Assembly (NCBI RefSeq): GCF_032854445.1
Contig: NC_088299.1
Span: 597,001 to 661,000 of the forward strand
Direction of reading: 5' to 3'
From: Liolophura sinensis
Lineage: Eukaryota; Mollusca; Polyplacophora; Chitonida; Chitonidae
Length of the DNA stretch: 64,000 nucleotides
Positions 34,984-44,500 of this stretch are shown here, in pieces; position 1 is the stretch's first letter, and every line of letters begins with the position of its first letter. The notes under the pieces were generated by a model, which saw only the letters and a program-made list of their open reading frames with translations, did no database searches and was not told where the DNA came from. The position numbers were made by a program, and so were the translations under genes.

Positions 34984-36767
34984 GAGTCAATGACTTTTCA
35001 TTTTATTATCTTTCCCCTGTCGGCCGCATTTTAATTATCTATGCAGTAGGAGGGTGTGAGGCTGATGGAAGAGCCAATTATAAGCGAAAGGCTCTTCCCT
35101 GATAACAGCCTGGCAGACAGCGTTTTGAGAACATACAAATCAAAGAATGGAGAAATGCACCTCATGCAACAACACAAATACACATTTGACAAAGTTTTTG
35201 TTTACTATTTCAGCTATTGTAAATGTAGATAATGTTTGAGTTGTTAATTTGCCTAAAACTATAAATAGATGTACATGTACATATGTAAGCCTACGCACTA
35301 CGTTCGGTCTTAGGCTTTGCCTATTTCATATTAAAAATAGAGTACGTCGCCTGCACCAAGAGATGGAAAGGTGATTGTAACTTTTCAGCGTTACCATCAC
35401 AATGGTACACCAAATTTCGCTTGTACATAATGGTGGTCTTTAGAAATGGAAAATGTACCAGCCAATAACCTATTCTTGCTTTCATTTCCAAAATAGTTAT
35501 TCATCACAATGATTCAGCTGCTAACAACAGTGAAAAATTATCTCAACATCTTTTTTGAGACAGTTAATCACATATAATCAAGCCGAGTTCAAAATTAGCA
35601 ACTAACAGTCTACCTAAGACAAGTGATTTTCCTTATCGTTAACTTGGGGGCGATTGTAAATATTTACAGCAGGTTACAACTGTCGTAGACTACAATCCTT
35701 TCATGAAGGAGGTTAATGATTGCAAGTTAAGGCCAGCGGTCTTAGTCATTTACAATCAACTTAGGCTTATGATCCCTTTGCGCGTGTGGCCCCGGATCTT
35801 AAGATTTCACATTCCAGTATATAGTGTACTTAGACATGAGGTCGATATATAATTTGCTAAATCCTGAAAACAACAGCGTTGACCGCTGGCTCTGCCCTTT
35901 GCCAATATTGTATTTCTTCGGTTCAGCAGAAGGTCAATAATTTAAAGAAAGTGGGAATTATTATTTTGATAGAATATCCAGATATAGGCTTGATAAGTCG
36001 TGTGTATGTTAAGGACAGTGACAATTGATTGTTTGCCTATAATCCCGTTATCTCCGCCAGAACGCATCTGACAGACAGAAACAGAAGATAAACAGTCTTG
36101 GCTGCCACTGGCTTGGTCGGAACGATTAAACAAAAAGTAATTATCCGCGAAAAAAATATTATTTCTAACTTGACTTGAAGCGTGACGCTGTCTGTATACC
36201 ATATATTTACCTCTGATATGAAATTGTCTGACGCTGTGGCAGCCGGCCTGTCGCCAAGTAAAACGAAACCTACTCATTTATATTTGGATGGAAAGAATAG
36301 GTTAATGGCTACACGTGGAGACAAGTAAATATTTATCCAGGTAAGCAGTGATGTGAAGCATTGATTAAATTGATGGGGCGTAATTGGCTTGACATTTCCA
36401 GGTGATCAAATCTCTCAGATGCGAAGTCTGCTCCAGGCGGCTAGCGACAAGGGTAATAGCGGTGAGGTAATTATGTACCGGTAACAGATACGCTAATGAC
36501 GTCAGGACCTTAGGGCGTCAGACAGTCGGCCAGACAGTCTGCCAGACAGCATAGACAACGAGTTGACTGATCACTCAATCAGTAAATCGAAAATCAATTG
36601 TGTCGTCATGCACGAGAGGGCGGAGCCCAAGTGTTCATCTGGTTGCTGTGTAGGGGGTAAATATTTTCTTCACGTTATAGCAAAAACATCGCATCAAGAG
36701 TCCCGACAGATTTATCACTGCCTAAATTTGTTATTGCATATATTCTTCTTAGAGAATTTTGTGAATG
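34984..36767. other. No gene; mixed-composition non-coding stretches
   Basis: 35030-35130 holds a 9-bp inverted repeat (ggaagagcc / ggctcttcc at 35067-35098) around aattataagcgaaa. 36340-36560 contains homeodomain-like TAATTG/ATTAAATTGATGG sites, a CRE-like tgacgtca (36497) and a small repeat gacagtcggccagacagtct. These look more like regulatory DNA than the AT-rich background, but reading alone cannot prove it. The frames at 35942-36277 (-) and 36563-36784 (+) show no domain. Confidence 0.35.
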
Positions 36768-37010
36768 AGTGTATGAGTGAGTGAGTGAGTGTTTGGGGTT
36801 TAACGTCGTACTTAACAATTTTTCAGTCATATGATGACGAAGGAATCCTTGGAGTGCATGTAATGTGCTTCCTTGTTGCAGGACGGATTTCCACCGCTCT
36901 TTCATCCAGTGCTGCTTCACTGAGACACCTTACCGAAGGCAAGTAAGGTGCCACACCCTAGCCATTATGCTGATACGGGTCAACCAGCGCTGTTTACATG
37001 TATGCTTACA
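36768..37010 (-). mobile_element. SINE-B body fragment, minus strand
   Basis: A gagtgagtgagtgagtgt run and ggggtttaacgtcgtactta, then cagtcatatgatgacgaagg, cttgttgcaggacggatttc, gccattatgctgatacgggt and caaccag. It aligns with the body of 28285-28611 (cgacgacggggagtcatt ... tatactgacaccgggttaacc). The tRNA-like head is missing. Confidence 0.75.
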
Positions 37011-37049
37011 TTTTAAATAGAGACTTTTAGAAACTACCCTTTCTAGCAA

Positions 37050-37090
37050 ATGCGTTGTAAAACCCCAGTCAAATAAATAATCAAATAATT
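37050..37090 (+). mobile_element. SINE-A tail fragment
   Basis: cgttgtaaaaccccagtcaa followed by ataaataatcaaataat resembles the last 40 bases of SINE-A. The rest is absent. Confidence 0.45.
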
Positions 37091-37298
37091 AAATTCCAGC
37101 AAACGCTGTAACTTATCTTGTATCTTAAGCAATAACTTGTCGAGAATATTTTTTCTTTTCGGATACATGAAGATATGACAACCATCCATCAATGATATGA
37201 TCTTGCATAACATGCAGTAACAAGACATAATGGTTATTCTGTTTGTGTGTGCGATTTAATAATGTATACTTATGTAATGTATGATTGTCGCTTAATTA

Positions 37299-37840
37299 AA
37301 GGAGAAGAAAACTTAAAATAATGACACTATAGCCTGAACAGAGCACATTTTTTTCTATCTGGTGGTGCCTGGTGCATAATTTTGACATTTTTCCTCGCCA
37401 TACACGTAAAGCCTGAAAACGGCAAAGCTGGCATAAATCGATGCGTCCATCGCCTCCTCCATCTTAAACACCGTGTAATTTATGTTTGGGGTGTGTTGCT
37501 TCTCAGCCAGTGAGAGTCCAACATTCCGGTTTCCCGATCGCCAAGCGGAAAATGAACTGTACCTTCGCTACCTTCTGGGAAGAAGAGTTCTACCGGAAAT
37601 GTACGAACTGCACTTCGGCGGCAATTGTCCTCCTAACACAGAAGACTTCAACTCTTCTCTTTTTTTTCAACTCTTCATTTTTTAGGCAAAATGGAGTCGT
37701 CCACAGCGGATTTTGGCGCTGACTTTATTTATAATTTATCAACTTGAGGTACATATTAGAATTTTTTATTGCATGCATTTTCTCGAACATGCATGCTCTT
37801 TTCGATGTTATTTGTTTGATATTTAAGTTTTCTTCTCCTT
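37299..37840. mobile_element. MITE-like element with exact 19-bp terminal inverted repeats
   Basis: aaggagaagaaaacttaaa at 37299-37317 and its exact reverse complement at 37822-37840. Both ends overlap a TTAA (37296-37299 and 37839-37842), reminiscent of the TTAA target of piggyBac-type elements, although the two junctions differ by one base. The 500-bp interior holds G+C-richer sequence with overlapping plus-strand frames (37482-37685 and 37486-37722) that match no domain I know. Short ATG contexts near both ends point outward in opposite directions. No transposase is present. Confidence 0.7.
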
Positions 37841-38424
37841 AAAATTCATTAAGTTTTCACTTACGCAAAAGTAGTCGGTTGTATGGTTGGGGTATGTCGA
37901 AGGGGCCGGGATAAGCCACAGAACTTGCTAACATATGATGTCCAGATTTTTACGTCATACTGATAGCAGACACACAGATGTATGACATGTATTTAGGCTA
38001 GTGACAACTAGGAGTCGGGGAGTGGGGTAACTGTCATTCGAGCAGCGCAGTTGCGAGATGTTAGACTGTGACAAGGTGTTGGACTTACGGTAAGGAACAG
38101 TTACCGCAAATCACACCTGCAAAAGCTCTACAATAAATAGAGGAACAAAGAAAGAAACTTTTCCTTCCGTCATTATTTCAAGCTGTGTAAAAAGCTCATC
38201 TTGTGTGCTTGTTTTGTTGCTTGAAGCTATTGGCGTCTTTGTTCAGCTCAATGATGTCCGTTACAATTCATTGGCATAAACGTAACATTAACAATTGCGT
38301 GCAAAATGGTACAGAGACAGGCTAGAACAACAAGCCATAGTAAATTGAAAATATATTCAGTCAATTGTGATTTGTGACATTTCCGTAAAAATAAACACAC
38401 ACATACACAAAAAGTGTGTGAGAG
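37841..38424. other. No gene recognised
   Basis: No repeat or coding island. A CA-rich patch (acacacacatacacaaaaag) lies just before the SINE at 38425. Confidence 0.5.
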
Positions 38425-38668
38425 ATGAACATCGCCGAGTGGTTAAGGTGTTTGCTTTTTAAAGTGCTGGGGCACATGAGGCGTGGGTTCAAAACCAACA
38501 CTGGACAGAATCTGTAGATTTCTTTTACCTAACTTACTGTTTGCAGAGCCCATCTTTGTTTTCCATCAGTGTAGTTTGCAAGTCCGGTGGGTTATCCCGT
38601 GCTCTCGGGTTTTCCTTCACCCATAAAGCAATAATCAAATAAAATAAAAAAAAAAAATCAATCAAAAA
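38425..38668 (+). mobile_element. tRNA-Leu/Ser-like SINE
   Basis: The head gatgaacatcgccgagtggt then taaggtgtttgc is a strong A-box of the tRNA-Leu/Ser kind, and cgtgggttcaaaaccaacac is the B-box about 50 bases later. The body has gcaagtccggtgggttatcc and ctctcgggttttccttcacc. The tail is aatcaaataaaat plus an A-run. Its family relation to SINE-C is possible but not shown. Confidence 0.8.
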
Positions 38669-38908
38669 GTATGACGTAGAGAGGACAGCAGTATGATGCC
38701 TGTGTTTACGTAAACACTGTCAAACATATACAATATTTTCCTTCCGTCAAATGTTCTATTGCCTTTGCAATTTACGCGACAGTCTTAAAACCATACCTTT
38801 CCTGGCAAATATTTGGTTGTTTTTGCGAATTTACATAATAACCTTTTAACATACTAGTATGTATTTCCTCTCAGTCACAAATCAAGCGGAATCAGCCCAT
38901 AAAATACA

Positions 38909-39915
38909 TATGGCCCGACCACTCGACATAACTCCTGTCGTACAACCACTTGACATAACTTCTGTGGTACAACCACTTGACATAACTTCTGTGGTACGGT
39001 CGTTTAACATAACACATTTGGCATAATACATGTGATACGTCCGCTTGACACAGCGCATATGCTACGACCGCTTAACATAACAAAAATGGAACTACCCGTA
39101 GCTTGACATAACGCTTGTCATACAAAGCACATGTTTTATGACCGCTTGACAAAGCATGTGGCACCGCTAGCATGATATATCACAGACGATCCGACACTTG
39201 AGATAACACATATTCTACTTCCGCTTGACATATAGTACATGTGGTGCGACAAAACACATGTGGTAGGTCGGCTAACATGACATAGCATATACGTTGTGAC
39301 ACTCGGTAACACATATGTTACGTCCACTTGACATAACATATGTGGTTCGACCGCTAACCTGACATAGCAAACAAATGTGACGTCCGCTAGCGTGACATAG
39401 TACATTTGGTCCGACACTTGACATAACAGATATTTATTTATTTATAAATTTATTTGATTGATTGATGTTTTACGCCGTACTCAAGAATATTTCGCTTACA
39501 CGACGGTGGCCGAGCCCAGAAGAAACGCACGACCACCCGTATGTTGCTGGAAGATCTTTCCAAGTGCAGCCGGAGAGGAAGCCAGCATGAGCTGGACCCA
39601 CAGCGACCGTATTGGTAACATAAAACATATGGTTTGTCCGCTTTACATAACACATGTGGTACGTCTGTTTGTCATAGCACATGCAGTACGATTGCTAGCA
39701 TGCCATAGCACACGTGGTACATACGCTCGACATAACACATGTGGTAAGCCCGCTTGACATAAAGCAAATGGCACGACCTCTAACTTGACATAGTACATAT
39801 GGTCCGACACTTGACATGACACATATGGTACGTCCAGTAACAAGACATAGCACATGGTCAGAGACTTGGTGTGACAGATATGGAAGGTCCGCTTACATGA
39901 CATAGCCATATGGTA
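38909..39915. repeat. Minisatellite, period about 27 bp, split by a SINE
   Basis: Units of the form cttgacataacacatgtggt then acgtccg, strongly diverged and with variable phase, run from 38909 to 39430 and resume from 39616 to 39915. The interruption is the SINE-A at 39431-39615. The minus-strand frames at 39136-39417 and 39643-39909 (recurrent CHV/CYV, MCYV phrases) are translations of the repeat and unlikely to be proteins. Confidence 0.85.
39431..39615 (-). mobile_element. SINE-A copy inserted in the minisatellite
   Basis: tttatttgattgattgatgt, ttacgccgtactcaagaata, cttacacgacggtggccgag, an internal deletion, then cggagaggaagccagcatga and cagcgaccgtattgg. The minisatellite continues on both sides. 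acataacagata before and acataaaacata after (10 of 12 alike) may be a target-site duplication, but the host repeat contains such phrases anyway. Confidence 0.88.
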
Positions 39916-41231
39916 CGCCTGAAATAAGCAAGAAATAATGAGCTGATTGTCAATATAAAATGTTGTTTCTGATTACCACCCACTGGCTATGATAATACAG
40001 CGATAAAGTGACAAGCATTCAGCGTTGAAAACACAACTACATGTTCCGGACCAGGATTTTACACGCTTTACGCGCATACATGTATCTGTGCTTTTATAAA
40101 TACTCTTATCATGAAGTGAAAGTGATGGGAAATTTGGCGCAACGCAGCTGTGAAGTGCAAACTGAATTCGCTGCTGCCTTTAATTTATTCTCGTGGTAAA
40201 TTTTACGGCACATAAGGGTGGCAGTCTTTTTGTGCACACGCGCGTGGGATAGATCGATGATTGAAAATCGATTGAAATCTGCTTGCGAATGTCATCAAGG
40301 TGGACTAATTTTGAATTAATATTCGGCATAAAAACCAGCAAGCGCGTGGATATCAAATATTGACAAATCATAGCCGAAATTAATATGTACAAAATTATTC
40401 CCATGTTATTGGGGATATTCATTAGGTTTTCTTTGACGGTCTCTGAGTCACTCGCAATTTGCATCATTTGGACAGAGATCCACAACAATACCAGATTACA
40501 CAGCGGCCAGCTCGCCGCATTAAATCATATTCACAACAATTGGGCATGCGTGAAACACAGTCGATTGCTATATGACGTCTGCGCGGCTGAAACGAAAAAA
40601 AACAAAACATGTCTGCGGACAAGGTATTGTCTGAATTGTTTGTTAAAGGATATGTCAATCATCTTCTGTTGGATATCGCCAGATTGTTACAAAATCAGAT
40701 AATACAGGAACATTGTGAAGATGTTCGCCGAATGTTGAGACGAAAAGTTTTTACCACCTAACATGTGGAAACGCAGTACAATTCAAGTTTCGCAACATTC
40801 ACGCGGAAGTCATTAGTATCCGAGTAAGCATAACATGTCGCTTTTTAGCCCCAAACACGTACTCGTACAGTTCAATCGCAACGGTTGTGAAACGCACGCA
40901 GTCTACACGACACTTGCCAAGCCATTAAACGTGATCTATATGCTTGAGAGGAGGGCTGTTTGGTTGTGGCGGATGGATACATTTAACGCAATGCATCTGT
41001 GTTGTAAATTAGCATACGGTAATAGAAAAGAAAATCTGGAGCTATTTAAATCGGGTTTTTATATTTCCCCGGTAGTACGATTTTTTCTTTAAGTTTCAGT
41101 ATCCATTTCTTGGACACCTATATCATTCTGCATAAACAACATGAAAAATTTGAGTCAACAGCAAAATATTAATTTGTTTTAAAAACATTTACTCTGTACC
41201 TGATTATATTCTATGAGTTGATTAGTAATAC
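39916..41231. other. No gene recognised; CpG-containing, motif-rich stretch
   Basis: 40130-40700 has more CpG and mixed-composition sequence than its flanks, with gatcgatgattgaaaatcga, attttgaattaatattcggc and tcaaatattgacaaatcata (homeodomain-like cores). Frames at 40180-40488 (-), 40385-40702 (+) and 40835-41092 (+) overlap or lack motifs. Enhancer or promoter is an inference only. Confidence 0.3.
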
Positions 41232-41378
41232 ATAGGAAGGTTTACCAGTGACCTGCAGTTGCCTGTGGATTTTTCCAGGGCTCTGCCCGGATTTTTTCGA
41301 CAATAATGGTGACTGTCGTGTAAGGGAATTATTGTTGAATGCAGCATAAAACAGCATTCAATAAATCAAATAAATATA
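41232..41378 (+). mobile_element. SINE-A copy, old, 5'-truncated
   Basis: aggaaggtttaccagtgacc, tgcagttgcctgtggatttt, cagggctctgcccggatttt, gtcgtgtaagggaattattg and cagcataaaacagcattcaa, then ataaatcaaataaat. Confidence 0.75.
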
Positions 41379-41442
41379 AAACTCTTATTTTATGCGAAGA
41401 ATGTAAGAACAAAAACCTAAAAAAGTAATTTTCGATTGACAG

Positions 41443-41574
41443 GCTGATCCAAATTCAATGGATAACATAGCTAATTTTCAGATTCGGCCAGATGAGTACA
41501 ATAAAAATGTTATATTCAACATGGATTTCCGAAGAATACCTCAGACTACACTCAACGAAACTTTTGGCGTTGAT
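41443..41574 (+). CDS. Candidate internal exon, family unknown
   Basis: A 132-nt block flanked by an AG acceptor (ttttcgattgacag) and a good GT donor (gttgat|gtatgtac), phase 0 at both ends, encoding 44 residues. Segments read ADPNSMDNIANFQIRPDEYN and NVIFNMDFRRIPQTTLNETF. The mix of N, D, F, I and aromatic residues looks like a globular domain more than translated AT-rich noise. I do not recognise the family. The frame stays open past the donor to 41682, so an unspliced 3' end is possible. The pyrimidine tract before the acceptor is weak. No neighbouring exon was identified. Confidence 0.33.
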
Positions 41575-42327
41575 GTATGTACATATGTTGAGACCAGGTC
41601 GTTGAAATCTGATCGGTTTTCACTGTTTCTAGGTCAGAAGCTTTATACAGGACCTACAGATGGGCAAGTAATTTCACTGTAACTTAAGAGAACTATACTG
41701 AATTTTTTTAAAAATTTTTATCTGTAAAGAGGTTCAACTTGGGCGGCATGCATTTGGGTGTAAGGGTAGCAGAGAATGTTAAACAGCTTTTGAAACTGTA
41801 CTATTCTTGAAATTTTGCTTGCACAAAATTAAACAACGGTCGAAAAATATTGGTCAACATAAAAACTTTTGACTTGAATTTTCAATCACATTCTTCAGAA
41901 TCACTTTGATTTGTATTAATTTTTTTTTTACATAAAAATGAAACTAGTTCATTTCGATTTAGTGTGTAACTTCTTTTCGGGATTTTTACAGTGAAAATAA
42001 CACATACATGGGAAATGAAAATATTGGACAAGTCGATGTACATTTTATTTTAAAATTACTTTCCGGTAAATACCCCTCTTAAACCACACAATCTATTTAT
42101 ACATTTTACTTAAAATAAAACAAATTTAAATCACGCTTTGAGGTAAAAACACTTATCACTTTTAAATGACTGAATACCCGGTACTGTTTCAGTACAATTA
42201 TACTCTTTATACTCATTTATTTACTGCATGTAAGAAACATAAATTACTGATGAGCAAAGTAAGCTATACATATTCTACATTCGGTCTTACTTTTCTGCGT
42301 TTGGCACATTTTTCGTGCTGTTAGAAT
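41575..42327. other. No gene recognised
   Basis: AT-rich sequence between the exon candidate and the 27-bp minisatellite. T- and A-runs only. Confidence 0.5.
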
Positions 42328-43546
42328 GACACGATAATGCACATTTCCTAAACACACGCGATAGTGCACATTTCCTAAACACACACGGTAATGCACATTT
42401 CCTAAACACACACGATAATGCACATTTCCTAAACACCCACGATAATGCACATTTCCTAAACACACGCGTTAATGCACATTTCCTAAACACTCACGATAAT
42501 GCACATTTCCTAAACACACACGATAATGCACATTTCCTAAACACACGCGATAATGCACATTTCCTAAACACTCACGATAATGCACATTTCCTAAACACAC
42601 ACGATAATGCACATTTCCTAAACACACGCGATAATGCACCTTTCCTAAACACACGTGATAGTGCACATTTCCTAAACACACACGATAATGCACATTTCCT
42701 AAACACACACGATAATGCACATTTCCTAAACACCCACGATAATGCACATTTCCTAAACACACGCGTTAATGCACATTTCCTAAACACACACGATAATGTA
42801 CATTTCCTAAACACACGTGATAGTGCACATTTCCTAAACACACACGGTAATGCACATTTCCTAAACACACACGATAATGCACATTTCCTAAACACCCACG
42901 ATAATGCACATTTCCTAAACACACGCGTTAATGCACATTTCCTAAACACACACGATAATGAACATTTCCTAAACACACACAATAATGCACATTTCCTAAA
43001 CACACACGATAATGCACATTTCCTAAACACACACGATAATGAACATTTCCTAAACACACACAATAATGCGCATTTCCTAAACACTCACGATAATGCACAT
43101 TTCCTAAACACACACGATAATGCACATTTCCTAAACACACACGATAATGCACATTTCCTAAACACACGCGTTAATGCACATTTCCTAAACACACACGATA
43201 ATGCACCTTTCCTAAACACACGTGATAGTGCACATTTCCTAAACACACACGGTAATGCACATTTCCTAAACACACACGATAATGCACATTTCCCAAACAC
43301 CCACGATAATGCACATTTCCTAAACACACACAATAATGCGCATTTCCTAAACACACACGATAATGCACATTTCCTAAACACACACGATAATGCACCTTTC
43401 CTAAACACACGTGATAGTGCACATTTCCTAAACACACACGGTAATGCACATTTCCTAAACACACACGATAATGCACATTTCCCAAACACCCACGATAATG
43501 CACATTTCCTAAACACACACAATAATGCGCATTTCCTAAACACACA
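42328..43546. repeat. 27-bp minisatellite, about 45 units, higher-order structure
   Basis: The unit is cacacacgataatgcacatt then tcctaaa, almost never changing length. Diagnostic variants (cacacgtgatagtg, cacacacggtaatg, cacccacgataatg, cacacgcgttaatg, cacacacaataatgcg, caccttt and catttccc) recur in the same order. Near the right end a block of seven units (189 bp) is repeated almost exactly, marking recent block amplification. Since 27 = 9 codons, two minus-strand frames stay open, giving nonapeptides VFRKCALSC and CLGNVHYRV (frames of up to 170 codons). The third minus frame and the plus frame through cgataatg contain stops. I regard it as satellite DNA, not a gene. Confidence 0.95.
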
Positions 43547-44360
43547 AGCCATTTTCTGCATGGGGATTTAAATTCTTTTTGTTTGCTTATTATGTTTTCA
43601 GTGCGATAGTTTCAGTTGTATGCGCAGATCTACTGACAGGTAATACCTAGTAACCCCATTTAACATATATAGTTTCTTCTGTTCGTCAGAATATATAAGA
43701 AATTGGTATACTGTTCAGTGCATCATAAAGTATATAAGAACAGTTCAACAACAAATATGACAGCTGTTACGCAATAAAGTGGAGCAAAACTGATATAAAC
43801 ATTACGATCATCTGTGTTTCAGTTCGCGTTCATGAGGTGAGTACGTACTTAGCATCTTTTATGTCCCTCTTGCAAACTCAAATCCGCTCCAGTTTCCCTT
43901 TTCATACTAAAGCTTTAAATGGGTTATAACCCATGTAGAAATGAAAGTGTAAATTTTTTTCTAGATGACGTCGGGTATTTATACGCGTGGTGTCATGCAT
44001 ATTACATTCCAAATAAGTAGACATTGAGGCGTGTACGAGGCGGAAAGGGTGAGAAACGTTTAGGGCGGGTAAATATCGGGTCTGTTTAAACTGACATTAA
44101 CTCATTCTAGATGTATATTTGGTTGGGTTATGGCATGTTAAAATTTCCGAACAACTCACTGTTATAGGTGCCTGGCATTTTTTCTCTGTTAAATCTGTAT
44201 CAGAGTTTGCTCGCTGCAGATTTCTGATGTACCGATAATCTAACATGTTAATTTACTCATGGATACCATAATTTTCAGGCATTTACATAAAGGTTTCATA
44301 AAGGCCAATAAAAATTCCTAGTATCACGGTGACCAACTAAAACTTTGAATAATGTAAAGA
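43547..44360. other. No gene recognised
   Basis: AT-rich, no motif, no repeat. The stretch 43830-44060 is somewhat more balanced in composition. Confidence 0.5.
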
Positions 44361-44500
44361 ATCTTATACCTCCTTTTGCCCAAAATCTTATACCTCCTTT
44401 TGCCCAAATCTTATACCTCCTTTTGCCCAAATCTTATACCTCCTTTTGCCCAAATCTTATACCTCCTTTTGCCCAAAATCTTATACCCCCGTTTGCCCAA
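44361..44500 (+). repeat. Short minisatellite, period 22-24 bp
   Basis: Six units of atcttatacctccttttgcc plus caa/caaa. The purine/pyrimidine bias (C/T-rich on plus) makes the open frames on both strands trivial. Confidence 0.95.

Noticed and set aside
35942-36277. 111-codon minus-strand frame as a gene
   Set aside because: No recognised domain, no splice or promoter signals, and composition like the surrounding non-coding DNA.
42328-43546. CRISPR-like array of regularly spaced repeats
   Set aside because: There are no unique spacers; every base belongs to the 27-bp unit. The context is eukaryotic and no cas genes are present.
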